From assembly GCF_032229285.1 (NCBI RefSeq), contig NZ_CP135084.1, positions 1,550,001 to 1,614,000 on the forward strand: a stretch of DNA of 64,000 bases. The letters run 5' to 3'. Numbering within the stretch: the first letter of the stretch is position 1; each line of letters opens with the position of its first letter. The notes under the pieces are model-generated. The model had not been told where the DNA came from, searched no databases, and was given only the letters and a program-made list of their open reading frames with translations. A program made the position numbers and the translations under genes. Positions 47,199 through 54,783 of the stretch are shown here, piece after piece. This DNA is from Rheinheimera sp. MMS21-TC3 (lineage in GTDB: Bacteria; Pseudomonadota; Gammaproteobacteria; Enterobacterales; Alteromonadaceae).

Positions 47199-48555
47199 CT
47201 ACCAAATGATAGCCGCAGCAGCACTTAACAAGCCGCTAGCTATGGATGTGGGCTATGCCCGAGTGTTCTTTAGTGCGCTAGGTTTGCGGTTAGGAGCTGA
47301 ATCGTTAGTTGATGCCCAAGGCCAAGAGTTAACCCGTGACGGCATGACAGTAGTTGCAGAAAGTTATGTACACCCAGTAACAGGCCAGTACAGACATTAC
47401 GATATTCAAGATGGAATAGCCGTTTTATCTATTCATGGCGCACTTGCTCATAAAACCGGTAACGTAAGGCCTAAATCGGGTCTGCAAGGTTATGACGGCA
47501 TACAAACCATGCTAAACCAAGCATTAATTGACCCCGATGTAAAAGGCATTTACCTAGATATGCACACACCAGGCGGTACAGTGTTTGGTGCTTTTGATAC
47601 GGCCGATGTTATTCGCCGTGCTAATGCGGTTAAACCCGTTTGGGCCATTGCCAACGACATGAATTGCAGCGCAGGCCAGCTGTTAGCATCAGCCGCAAGC
47701 CGCAGATTAGTAACGCAAACAGGCACAGTAGGCAGTATTGGCGTTGTTGTGGCCCATGCCGATTATGAAAAATATTTAGAAAATGAAGGCGTAAAAATAA
47801 CGCTATTACATTCCGGCTCGCACAAAGTTGATGGCAACTCATACCAAGCATTGCCAAAAGACGTAGCCGCAAGATGGCAAGCCGAGATTGATAGTACCCG
47901 CATGCAATTTGCCAGCAAAGTTGCTGAATATACCAACTTATCATTACAGGCCGTATTAGACACAGAAGCCGCAACCTATAACGGCCAAGCCGCTGTAGAT
48001 GTTGGCCTAGCCGAACAGCTTGTAAATAGCGCCGATGGCGTTGCAATGATGGCAGATCACTGCCGCAATTTAAACAGAACCATGTCAATAGGAAACAATA
48101 CTATGTCAGTAGCTAAACCCGCAGCAGCAGCTGCAACAAAACCCGCTGCTTCGGCAGCAACTGAACAAACTACCGAGCAGACAGCCGCTGTAGTAACAGC
48201 AACAGAAGCAGTAGCAAGCGCGGAACTCGTTGTAACATTATGTGCAGAAGCTGGCATGTCAGATCAAATAGCGCCACTAATCACCGCTAAATTAACTGAA
48301 GCTGGCGTTAAAACTCGCTTAGCTACCTTGGGTGGTGTGCGTGATGCGTTAGCCGCAGCTGATTTATCGGCAATATTTCCTGAAGTATCGGCAAACATTG
48401 ACGATCCAGCTGCCATGTTAAAAGTAGTGCTAACCGCTGCAACAGCACATGGTGATGACAAAGAAGTCACAAGCTCAAAGCAGGTGCAAACCCAAGCATC
48501 TAGTGTAAAACAGCCCGATCACAAATCAGCCTATAACGACCCAAGCCGCTTATAA
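47191..48555 (+). CDS. head maturation protease with C-terminal scaffold (gpC-like)
   Basis: A 454-residue protein. Residues about 60-290 are an S49/ClpP-fold protease (GIAVLSIHGALAHK; YLDMHTPGGTVFGAFDTAD; catalytic Ser in NCSAGQLLAS; TQTGTVGSIGVVVAH). Residues 305-454 are the scaffold part. An in-frame ATG at 48103 with AGGA 9 bases before it would give a separate 150-residue scaffold, like lambda Nu3 inside C. Confidence 0.9.
   Translation: MSNYQMIAAAALNKPLAMDVGYARVFFSALGLRLGAESLVDAQGQELTRDGMTVVAESYVHPVTGQYRHYDIQDGIAVLSIHGALAHKTGNVRPKSGLQGYDGIQTMLNQALIDPDVKGIYLDMHTPGGTVFGAFDTADVIRRANAVKPVWAIANDMNCSAGQLLASAASRRLVTQTGTVGSIGVVVAHADYEKYLENEGVKITLLHSGSHKVDGNSYQALPKDVAARWQAEIDSTRMQFASKVAEYTNLSLQAVLDTEAATYNGQAAVDVGLAEQLVNSADGVAMMADHCRNLNRTMSIGNNTMSVAKPAAAAATKPAASAATEQTTEQTAAVVTATEAVASAELVVTLCAEAGMSDQIAPLITAKLTEAGVKTRLATLGGVRDALAAADLSAIFPEVSANIDDPAAMLKVVLTAATAHGDDKEVTSSKQVQTQASSVKQPDHKSAYNDPSRL
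48103..48555 (+). CDS. nested scaffold protein (Nu3-like), internal start
   Basis: The in-frame ATG at 48103 (MSVAKPAAAAATKPAAS) is preceded by AGGA and begins an Ala-rich, helical 150-residue segment that is the scaffolding part of the protease gene. In lambda the scaffold is made separately from such an internal start. ATG 48082 is a weaker alternative. Confidence 0.6.
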   Translation: MSVAKPAAAAATKPAASAATEQTTEQTAAVVTATEAVASAELVVTLCAEAGMSDQIAPLITAKLTEAGVKTRLATLGGVRDALAAADLSAIFPEVSANIDDPAAMLKVVLTAATAHGDDKEVTSSKQVQTQASSVKQPDHKSAYNDPSRL

Positions 48556-48608
48556 CAGCGGCTTTTTTAATTCACTAACCAAGCCCACTGGGCCAAGAGG
48601 ACATAACC

Positions 48609-48968
48609 ATGTCATTAAAAGTACAAGTGCCCAATGCTGGGCATTACATCAAAATGGAATCCGGCAGCATTAGCCGCGACAAAGTAACCTTCTCTGGTGG
48701 CAAGTTTGTGCCAGGTGAAGTGTATGCAATTGTTGCAACTAAAGCAGTAAAGCTTGATTTTGCCGACGACGCCGGTGCCGAATTAGCAAAAGGTATTTGT
48801 TATGCTTATGTAGACGCAAGCGCGGCTGATGTTGAAGGTGTAGCAACAACACGTTTAACAGAAGTAAACCTAAACGGTTTAACGCTACCAACTGGCTACA
48901 CTGCACCTAATTTAGCCAGTGCAGTAGCCGAACTAGCAAAAGCACACATTGTTGTTCGTGGCGCTTAA
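48609..48968 (+). CDS. head decoration protein (gpD-like)
   Basis: A 119-residue protein; the block VPGEVYAIVATKAVKLDFADD and the ending AVAELAKAHIVVRGA fit the lambda gpD family that caps capsid threefold sites. Position between scaffold and major capsid genes supports this. AGAGG precedes the ATG. Confidence 0.8.
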   Translation: MSLKVQVPNAGHYIKMESGSISRDKVTFSGGKFVPGEVYAIVATKAVKLDFADDAGAELAKGICYAYVDASAADVEGVATTRLTEVNLNGLTLPTGYTAPNLASAVAELAKAHIVVRGA

Positions 48969-49010
48969 ACCTAAACAAAAACGTTAAACCCATTACAAGC
49001 CATTTAAATA

Positions 49011-49031
49011 CCCGCCTAGTGCGGGTTTTTT
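49011..49031 (+). terminator. terminator-like hairpin between decoration and capsid genes
   Basis: CCCGC-CTAGT-GCGGG followed by TTTTTT. It would set the ratio of upstream to downstream transcripts unless the Q-modified polymerase reads through. Confidence 0.8.
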
Positions 49032-49058
49032 ATTTAAAAATCCGCAGAGGACGTACAA

Positions 49059-50066
49059 ATGAACTTAGATCAATTCTTAGCTGATCCGAACTTTCAGTTA
49101 TCATCACTGACAGCCGCGATCAACGAAGCACAATCAGCCCCAACGCTATTAGCAAGCCTTGGTTTATTCCAAGAGCAAGGCATTACCACTACTACATTCC
49201 AAATTGAATACGACGGCGAAGTGCTATCGTTAGTTGATGCGGGTGTACGTGGCGAACCGGCACAAGGCGCTAAAAAAGCCAACCGCAAGCTGGTTACATT
49301 TTCAACAGTGCATTTGCCTGCACCGTTCAGCATTAAGGCCGACGAAATTACCAACGTTCGCGCTTTTGGTACGCAGTCAGAAGTGCAAGCTGTACAGCAA
49401 GTGGTTAACCAAAAACTTGAGCACCAACGGCAGCGTTTAACGGCCACGCGTGAATTAATGCGCGCAGGTGCTATTACCGGCAAGGTGATGGCTGCAGACG
49501 GCACAGTACTGCATAACATTTACACTGCCTTTGGTATTGCCGAGCCAGGCGCCACAACCTTTGTACCAGCCGATAAAAAAGCTAAATCAATGTTAAGTGC
49601 AGCTAAAACCGCAGCTAAGAAAAAGCTAGGCCAAGCCGTAGTTAACCGCTGGCTTTTAGTGTGTGGCCCATCGTTCTTCGATAAATTCAGCGAAGCACCC
49701 GACGTTACAGCTTACTTGCAAAACCGCAACGGCAACAGTAACGACAACGTAGAAGACATGACAGACGGTCTAAGCTTTCACGGCGTAACCGCGTTTGCTT
49801 ACGACGCAGCTGTGGTAGATGAAGATGGCGTAGAGCGTAAGTTTATTGGCGACAAAGACGCCTACTTAGTGCCAGTTGTACCGGGCTTATTTATTGGCCG
49901 TAACGCACCAGCCGACTACACCGACACCGTGGGTACAGTAGGTTTGCCGTTTTATGCCCATGTTGAAGCCATGAGCATGAAAAAAGGTATTCAGGGTGAA
50001 GCGCAATCTAACCCGTTTTACCTTTGCACACGCCCATTAGCTATTACTAAGCTTTCAGTAGCCTAA
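49059..50066 (+). CDS. major capsid protein (gpE family)
   Basis: A 335-residue HK97-fold major capsid protein of the lambda gpE family (GITTTTFQIEYDGEVLSLVDAGVRGEPA at the start; GLPFYAHVEAMSMKKGIQGEAQSNPFYLCTRPLAITKL at the end). Length and order match. It forms the procapsid with portal, protease and scaffold. CAGAGGACG precedes its ATG. Confidence 0.93.
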   Translation: MNLDQFLADPNFQLSSLTAAINEAQSAPTLLASLGLFQEQGITTTTFQIEYDGEVLSLVDAGVRGEPAQGAKKANRKLVTFSTVHLPAPFSIKADEITNVRAFGTQSEVQAVQQVVNQKLEHQRQRLTATRELMRAGAITGKVMAADGTVLHNIYTAFGIAEPGATTFVPADKKAKSMLSAAKTAAKKKLGQAVVNRWLLVCGPSFFDKFSEAPDVTAYLQNRNGNSNDNVEDMTDGLSFHGVTAFAYDAAVVDEDGVERKFIGDKDAYLVPVVPGLFIGRNAPADYTDTVGTVGLPFYAHVEAMSMKKGIQGEAQSNPFYLCTRPLAITKLSVA

Positions 50067-50401
50067 TGTCAGCCTTTAGTAATGCAGCAGCGCTCGTAAA
50101 GGGCGCTGTTTTATCAACTTTTGGTGAAAGTATGCAAATACTAGATACCAATAAAACGACTGTGCTTGCCACAGTAAACGTGCATATTGCCAAACGTGTA
50201 GACGAAGTCGAGGATTTTAAGGCGCTAACATCTGAAATAAGCATGGTTAAGATAGATAGAATAATGGCTAGCTATATAAAGCAAGGTCGTTATCTAAAGC
50301 ATGGTAGCAAGATGTATAAATTTACTGATACGGCAGATCCAGCGCGGTTTGTTGGCGCTAGGTCGGGTACCGAACATTTTGTTTATTGGTATGTAATATG
50401 A
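50066..50401 (+). CDS. head-tail connector protein (FII-like)
   Basis: A 111-residue protein (KGAVLSTFGESMQILDTNKTTVLATVNVHIAKRVDEV...). Size, beta-rich pattern and its place directly after the capsid gene and before gpZ fit lambda FII/head-tail attachment proteins. The sequence match is weak. It overlaps its neighbours by 1 and 4 bp. Confidence 0.6.
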   Translation: MSAFSNAAALVKGAVLSTFGESMQILDTNKTTVLATVNVHIAKRVDEVEDFKALTSEISMVKIDRIMASYIKQGRYLKHGSKMYKFTDTADPARFVGARSGTEHFVYWYVI

Positions 50402-51006
50402 GTAGCCCAGAAGAAATAGCAGCGTTTATTAAATCATTAGATATGCAAGGCCATATTGCACTATCAAAAACCCTTAATGCGTTTGCAGTAAAAGTAAAAC
50501 AAGAAGCCATAGACGCCATACATGGGCGTTACAACTTAGAGAAAAGTTACATTTCTCAGCGCATGGAAATTAGAACACGCGCAAATCCAAAAAAGTTAGA
50601 AGCAACGATCAGCGCCAGAGTTAGGGCAACACAGTTAATTAGGTTTGGCGCTAAGCAAGAAACTCGAGCAGGTATAAAAGTTGCGCAACGCTCCGGCGGC
50701 ATAAGCGTACAAGTGCTTCGTGAGAACCCACGTAAAAACATAACGTATGCATTTGCAATGAAGCTAAAAAGGGGATCATTCACATCAGGTAACTTTGGTA
50801 TGGTTGCCCGCACTGGTGAAATAAGAAAACCCGTTCAGCGTTATCGAATTAGAAATGGGAAAAAAGTTAAAAACGGCCAAGAATACCATGAATTTAAAAC
50901 ACTTTATGGCCCATCAGTACACGGTGCTTTTGCATGGTTCCGCGAAGAACTGGAACCAAGCCATGAAGAAATATTCGATGACTTTATTAGTAGGCTAAAC
51001 CTATGA
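50398..51006 (+). CDS. minor tail protein Z-like
   Basis: A 202-residue basic protein from ATG 50398, which overlaps the previous stop as ATGA. FAVKVKQEAIDAIHGRYNLEKSYISQRMEIRTRANPKKLEATISARVRATQLIRFGAKQ is the typical gpZ pattern. In lambda gpZ is needed to finish the tail and place DNA in it. Lambda order Z-U-V follows. Confidence 0.85.
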   Translation: MSSPEEIAAFIKSLDMQGHIALSKTLNAFAVKVKQEAIDAIHGRYNLEKSYISQRMEIRTRANPKKLEATISARVRATQLIRFGAKQETRAGIKVAQRSGGISVQVLRENPRKNITYAFAMKLKRGSFTSGNFGMVARTGEIRKPVQRYRIRNGKKVKNGQEYHEFKTLYGPSVHGAFAWFREELEPSHEEIFDDFISRLNL

Positions 51007-51449
51007 GTAACAAAGCAAACCAAGTTCAGCTTGAAATTTTAAACCGTGTAAAGGCTAAGTTTCCTACCGCAACAGTTAAAACTGGTTGGGCTAGCAGTTA
51101 CTTACAAAATGTAGAGCAATGGCCATTAATCACAATAGGCCCAGTTGCAAGTAGAGCCACATTTCAAAGCAAAGCCATTAAAGACGACATGCAATTTCAT
51201 ATTCAGCTTGTCGAGCACGATAACGACGAACCAGAAACTTTAGCTGACAGATTAAACATATATTTGGTTAATCTAAGAACGGCATTGTTTGCACAAAAAT
51301 CAGAAGATCGATTTAACAACTGGCACGGAATGTTAAGCGCTCAACCAACAGAAGATTCTGAAACAAGTTACATCGAACCATCACCGGGTCAACCTTGGGC
51401 TGGCTTAAGCCTTATTTTAACCACAACATACAGTGAAAAACTGGAGTAA
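51003..51449 (+). CDS. tail terminator protein U-like
   Basis: A 148-residue protein (QVQLEILNRVKAKFPTATVKTGWASSYLQNVEQWPLITIGP...) with the size and alpha/beta pattern of lambda gpU, which stops tail-tube growth and joins the head. It overlaps the Z-like gene by 4 bp and precedes the tail tube gene. Confidence 0.75.
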   Translation: MSNKANQVQLEILNRVKAKFPTATVKTGWASSYLQNVEQWPLITIGPVASRATFQSKAIKDDMQFHIQLVEHDNDEPETLADRLNIYLVNLRTALFAQKSEDRFNNWHGMLSAQPTEDSETSYIEPSPGQPWAGLSLILTTTYSEKLE

Positions 51450-51454
51450 AAACC

Positions 51455-52189
51455 ATGTCAGAAACAAAACAGGTGTCGTTTATCGGCTCCGGAATCATTT
51501 ATTACAAAGGCCGTGATATTGGCAACTGCAGTTCAGCTGATATCACTTATGATGTAGACAAAAAAACACTGCCAAACTATCGCGGTGGTGGTGGTAACGC
51601 AGAAGTATTAGAACGCATTACCTCGGTTAACTTAGCTATAGGTATCACCAGCTTAAATGCTAGCAACTTAGCATTATTAAACGCCGGTACCGTTTCAACC
51701 ATTGCTACAACCACAGTAACCGATGAAGAATTAACAGTAAGCGCCTTAGACCGCCTATTGCGTGTTGAACACATGATCGATACTAGCGCTACTGTTACGG
51801 TTAACACCGCAGCAGATGTATTAATTCCAGCATTACATAGTGTAAACGACACGCCAAATTACATTGTTTCAAGTGCAGGTATTACTGTACCAGAAGGCAG
51901 TGAAATAGCGGCATCAGACGAAATTAAAGTAAGCTACTCAGTACCAGCAGGTTACTTGTTGCAAGCTTTAGTCGCGTTTGGTGAAGAAGGCGATGTTGTA
52001 ATCGAAGGCCTTAACGACGTTAACGGTAAAAAGCACGTTATCGACTGTTGGCGCTGGAAACCAAGCCCAACCGGTTTAAGTGCAATTGGTACCGAGTTTG
52101 CCGATGTATCAGTAGCAGGCGAACTGCTATCAGATGAATCTAAACCAAACGGCACAAGTAAGTTTTTCCGAGTGACGGCTCAGTCATAA
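51455..52189 (+). CDS. major tail tube protein (gpV-like)
   Basis: A 244-residue protein: SFIGSGIIYYKGRDIGNCSSADITYDVDKKTLPNYRGGGGN at the start and LLQALVAFGEEGDVVIEGLNDVNGKK ... KFFRVTAQS later are typical of phage tail tube proteins. It polymerises into the tail tube. A stable hairpin and a promoter follow it. Confidence 0.85.
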   Translation: MSETKQVSFIGSGIIYYKGRDIGNCSSADITYDVDKKTLPNYRGGGGNAEVLERITSVNLAIGITSLNASNLALLNAGTVSTIATTTVTDEELTVSALDRLLRVEHMIDTSATVTVNTAADVLIPALHSVNDTPNYIVSSAGITVPEGSEIAASDEIKVSYSVPAGYLLQALVAFGEEGDVVIEGLNDVNGKKHVIDCWRWKPSPTGLSAIGTEFADVSVAGELLSDESKPNGTSKFFRVTAQS

Positions 52190-52207
52190 AGAAAATATAA
52201 ATTAACC

Positions 52208-52234
52208 GCAAAGCCTAGTTGTTATAGGCTTTGC
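52208..52234 (+). terminator. hairpin after the tail tube gene
   Basis: A perfect 10-bp inverted repeat GCAAAGCCTA/TAGGCTTTGC with a 7-nt loop. There is no good T run, so it may be a pause, RNA stability element or weak terminator. It overlaps the -35 box of the moron promoter. Confidence 0.55.
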
Positions 52235-52259
52235 CTTAACCTAAGTTATTTTGTATATT
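52231..52259 (+). promoter_or_regulatory. moron promoter
   Basis: TTGCCT (52231-52236) and TATATT (52254-52259) are separated by 17 bp. A palindrome AACTTAAGTT follows at 52266-52275. It sits just before the secreted DUF4124 protein gene. Confidence 0.65.
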
Positions 52260-52287
52260 CAAGGTAACTTAAGTTAGGGACAACAAC

Positions 52288-52695
52288 ATGAAATACCTTA
52301 TTTTACTAGCGTTACTTAGCTTTAATGCACAGGCCAGCGTGTATAAATGCGAAATTAATGGTGTAGTTACATATAGTCAAACTCCTTGCGCTGATGATGC
52401 AGAGTTAATAAATGTAAATGTATCTAGTGTTTCGGGATCTAGTTCCTTTAATGATGTTGAAGCTAAGTGTTTAGCCTATTTAAAAAGAACCAAAAGCTGG
52501 AAAGATCAAGAGTCAGTACGTATTGAGAACTCATTTAAAACATGGGAGCCAGATTCAAGCGGCGTAAGGCATGTTCTTAATGTGGCAATTAATGCAAAAA
52601 ATAGTTACGGGGCTTATGCAGGAACTGAAATGCATAAGTGTTTTTTAAACCATAGTGGTGATGACTTAAGTAAAATACAGCGTTATATATGGTAA
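52288..52695 (+). CDS. secreted DUF4124 protein (moron)
   Basis: A 135-residue protein with a signal peptide (MKYLILLALLSFNAQA) and a DUF4124 start (SVYKCEINGVVTYSQTPCADDAE), in which the Cys pair likely forms a disulfide. Such proteins are periplasmic or surface proteins of host cells. With its own promoter and terminator inside the tail operon it is a typical moron expressed from the prophage. Its benefit to the host is unknown. Confidence 0.8.
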   Translation: MKYLILLALLSFNAQASVYKCEINGVVTYSQTPCADDAELINVNVSSVSGSSSFNDVEAKCLAYLKRTKSWKDQESVRIENSFKTWEPDSSGVRHVLNVAINAKNSYGAYAGTEMHKCFLNHSGDDLSKIQRYIW

Positions 52696-52714
52696 TAATT
52701 GCATAGTACAAATA

Positions 52715-52736
52715 AACCCGCTTCGGCGGGTTTTTT
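52715..52736 (+). terminator. moron terminator
   Basis: AACCCGC-TTCG-GCGGG followed by TTTTTT, a strong UUCG-type hairpin 20 bp after the DUF4124 stop. Confidence 0.9.
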
Positions 52737-52848
52737 GTTAACTATAAACCCAAGTGGGTGCTAAGCATTCAAAATAGGCATGCTTAGCAACACCAAAAAA
52801 CTGAGAATTGCATTAATCTAGCAGGTATCAGAGTGTTACTGAAATAAG

Positions 52849-53130
52849 TTAATTGTTGTTTTTAGCATGGGTGTAAATCATTTTTATAACGTCATGTAGA
52901 AGCTTTTTCTCTGCTTCTTCAACAGTTATATAGCGATTGCTGCCGTCAGCATTTAATTCTTGCAGTGTTTCGGAACGGCTTTTCGTTAAGTTATGCAGAT
53001 GTACAGCATGTTCAATAGCAGCAACCGCTTCAGAATTAACCGAGCGCTTATTTTCGGCTGCCATTGAATGAAGTTGCTCTTTTAGTTCCTCTGGTAATCT
53101 GATGTTTATTTGGGGATCTCTAGGCTTCAT
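52849..53130 (-). CDS. Arc/Mnt-type ribbon-helix-helix repressor (leftward)
   Basis: A 93-residue protein from ATG 53130 (MKPRDPQINIRLPEELKEQLHSMAAENKRSVNSEAVAAIEHAV). It has the Arc/Mnt ribbon (PQINIRLPEEL) and two helices, then a longer C-terminal tail. It is divergent from a second Arc-like gene with operator half-sites between them. The arrangement resembles mnt-arc of P22 immI. It probably represses its own region in the lysogen. Confidence 0.85.
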   Translation of the reverse strand: MKPRDPQINIRLPEELKEQLHSMAAENKRSVNSEAVAAIEHAVHLHNLTKSRSETLQELNADGSNRYITVEEAEKKLLHDVIKMIYTHAKNNN

Positions 53131-53154
53131 AAAAAAAATCTCACGCTTTAAGTG

Positions 53155-53207
53155 TTGACATGATAGCCAAGTGCTACCATACTGCAATGGTAGCAAATGG
53201 CTACCAT
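53155..53207. promoter_or_regulatory. Arc/Mnt operator array and rightward promoter
   Basis: TTGACA (53155-53160) and CATACT (53178-53183) are 17 bp apart. Half-sites GCTACCAT at 53173 and 53200, ATGGTAGC at 53187 and a variant TGATAGC at 53161 lie across the promoter; 53173-53194 is a 22-bp inverted repeat. Confidence 0.7.
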
Positions 53208-53223
53208 CAACAAGGGGCTTATA

Positions 53224-53388
53224 ATGTCACGTAAAGTAACGGTAGGAATGATGCTAAGAATGCCGCCAGAAGTACATCAAGTAGTTAAGGCCACGGCTAA
53301 AGAACAGGGTAGGTCTTTAAATGCAGAATTATTGTATCGGTTGCGGCAAGCTTATGCAGTAGATGGTGTAAAGCTGGAAGCGGCATGA
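53224..53388 (+). CDS. Arc-type ribbon-helix-helix protein (rightward)
   Basis: A 54-residue protein from ATG 53224 (MSRKVTVGMMLRMPPEVHQVVKATAKEQGRSLNAELLYRLRQAY), almost exactly the size of P22 Arc. Start choice rests on AAGGGG 7 bases upstream. It is the first gene of the rightward operon leading to the antirepressor, the role Arc has in P22. Confidence 0.85.
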   Translation: MSRKVTVGMMLRMPPEVHQVVKATAKEQGRSLNAELLYRLRQAYAVDGVKLEAA

Positions 53389-53459
53389 GCCGTATAAAAG
53401 AAAAAGCCCCAACTGCAGCAACAGTTGAGGCCGTATTTACAAACTCAGTAGGAAAGTAA
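53385..53459 (+). CDS. possible very small protein coupled to the Arc-like gene
   Basis: A 24-codon frame (MSRIKEKAPTAATVEAVFTN...) whose ATG overlaps the Arc-like stop as ATGA and whose stop ends 2 bp before the next ATG. Packing is suggestive, but its size gives no other support. Confidence 0.3.
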   Translation: MSRIKEKAPTAATVEAVFTNSVGK

Positions 53460-53461
53460 AC

Positions 53462-53713
53462 ATGACTAGTATAGCGGAAAATATAACAAATATACAACGT
53501 GGAAAAAATGCCAGTTTTCACATGATTGACCACATAGATAATTTTGACAAATTAATCTGTCAATCTAGGGCGGTAGTGTCGGCTTTAATTGTAGACGATG
53601 CGCTAACCAGCTTAACCCCAGCCACTATATCTAACCTGTTGTGGATAATTGGTGACCGATTAGACGAAATGAAACAGCTGCACCATAAAATGCAATTCGA
53701 GGTGCTGCAATGA
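53462..53713 (+). CDS. hypothetical phage protein (tandem paralogue 1)
   Basis: An 83-residue helical protein. SFHMIDHIDNFDKLICQSRAVVSALIVDDALTSLTPATISNLLWIIGDRLDEM aligns with the next protein (shared pattern F-x3-I-x3-D-N-x3-L-x2-Q ... D-x4-L-x-P-x3-x-N-x-L ... L-x2-M). AGGAAAG lies before the ATG. It belongs to the operon between the Arc-like gene and the antirepressor. The function is unknown. Confidence 0.65.
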   Translation: MTSIAENITNIQRGKNASFHMIDHIDNFDKLICQSRAVVSALIVDDALTSLTPATISNLLWIIGDRLDEMKQLHHKMQFEVLQ

Positions 53714-53973
53714 AAACTACAGTAACAGCCATTAAGGCTAACCAAGCTATCGCGTCACAAAATACCTTTTTAGCCAGCATTAAAGTTACCGACAACCTAG
53801 CGGTATTATTAGACCAAGCTAAATCGTTAATTAAAGTGCTGGTTAAAGATGAAAACTATGGCGAACTGCCATCGCCAGTGTTGGGCAACATGCTAGATAT
53901 GCTAGAAGAAAAGCTGCAAGCCATGGAAGCCAACTTAGCTAACCTTGATTCTGGTGTAGGAGTAATGCAATGA
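53710..53973 (+). CDS. hypothetical phage protein (tandem paralogue 2)
   Basis: An 87-residue helical protein (TFLASIKVTDNLAVLLDQAKSLIKVLVKDENYGELPSPVLGNMLDMLEEKLQAME) paralogous to the preceding gene and overlapping it by 4 bp. It also overlaps the antirepressor gene by 4 bp, so the three are translated together. The function is unknown. Confidence 0.65.
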   Translation: MKTTVTAIKANQAIASQNTFLASIKVTDNLAVLLDQAKSLIKVLVKDENYGELPSPVLGNMLDMLEEKLQAMEANLANLDSGVGVMQ

Positions 53974-54740
53974 ACACATTACCTGTAATAGCTGGTGTTG
54001 AAATAACGACTGATGCTCAAGGCCGGTTTAATTTAAACGCTTTGCATAAAGCGAGCGGTGAAGCTGAACATAAACGACCATCCAAGTGGTTATCTACTGA
54101 ACCTACAAAGGAGCTTATCGCTGAACTTGAGAGCCAAAGCCCTTCAGAGGGCTTAGCTCAAAAAGCAGTCAATTCGGTAAAAGGTGGATCAGCACCAGGC
54201 ACCTTCGCCCACGAACTGCTGGCGGTGTCGTATGCTGGCTGGATCAGTCCTGCATTTCAGCTAAAAGTTAATCAAGTGTTTTTAGATTACCGCAACGGCA
54301 GGCTGCAACCAATACCACAGTTCGATCCTGCAACTGCGTTAAATGATCCGGCCACAATGCGCAGTCTGTTGCTGGGTTACACTGAAAAAGTGTTAGCGCT
54401 TGAAGATCAGATAAAAGAAATACAACCAAAAGCCGATGCGTTAGACCGCATAGCTAAAGCCGATGGCAGTTTGTGCATAACCGATGCTGCCAAGCTACTG
54501 CAAATAGCTAAGCCTAAAGATTTGTTTTGCCTGCTGCAGCAAAAAAGTTGGATATTCCGCAGACCGGGCACAACGGCATGGTTAGGCTATCAAGACAAAG
54601 TGCAAAAAGGTTTACTTGAGCACAAAGTAACAGAGGTTAGTCGTAGCGATGGTAGTAATAAGGTTGCACAGCAGGTAAGAGTAACGCCCAAAGGTATAGC
54701 ACTACTGTCGCAACTAATAAACCACCCACAAGCACACTAA
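53970..54740 (+). CDS. phage antirepressor, KilA-N plus KilAC domains
   Basis: A 256-residue protein. Residues 1-110 form a KilA-N domain (GRFNLNALHKASGEAEHKRPSKWL ... APGTFAHELLAVSYAGWISPAFQLKVNQVFLDYRNG). Residues about 150-250 are the antirepressor C-terminal (KilAC/ANT) domain (KADALDRIAKADGSLCITDAAKLLQI ... ARVTPKGIALLSQL-like). Such proteins inactivate prophage repressors. Control by the Arc-like pair upstream is inferred from P22. Confidence 0.85.
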   Translation: MNTLPVIAGVEITTDAQGRFNLNALHKASGEAEHKRPSKWLSTEPTKELIAELESQSPSEGLAQKAVNSVKGGSAPGTFAHELLAVSYAGWISPAFQLKVNQVFLDYRNGRLQPIPQFDPATALNDPATMRSLLLGYTEKVLALEDQIKEIQPKADALDRIAKADGSLCITDAAKLLQIAKPKDLFCLLQQKSWIFRRPGTTAWLGYQDKVQKGLLEHKVTEVSRSDGSNKVAQQVRVTPKGIALLSQLINHPQAH

Positions 54741-54749
54741 ATAACAACC

Positions 54750-54771
54750 AACCCGCTTAAGTGCGGGTTTT
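54750..54771 (+). terminator. terminator after the antirepressor
   Basis: AACCCGC-TTAAGT-GCGGGTT followed by a short T run, 10 bp after the antirepressor stop. Confidence 0.75.
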
Positions 54772-54783
54772 GGAGTTTGAGCA

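Noticed and set aside
47630..48470. Minus-strand open frames of 66-152 codons in the protease/scaffold gene
   Set aside because: They lie wholly within a well supported gene and have no ribosome sites.
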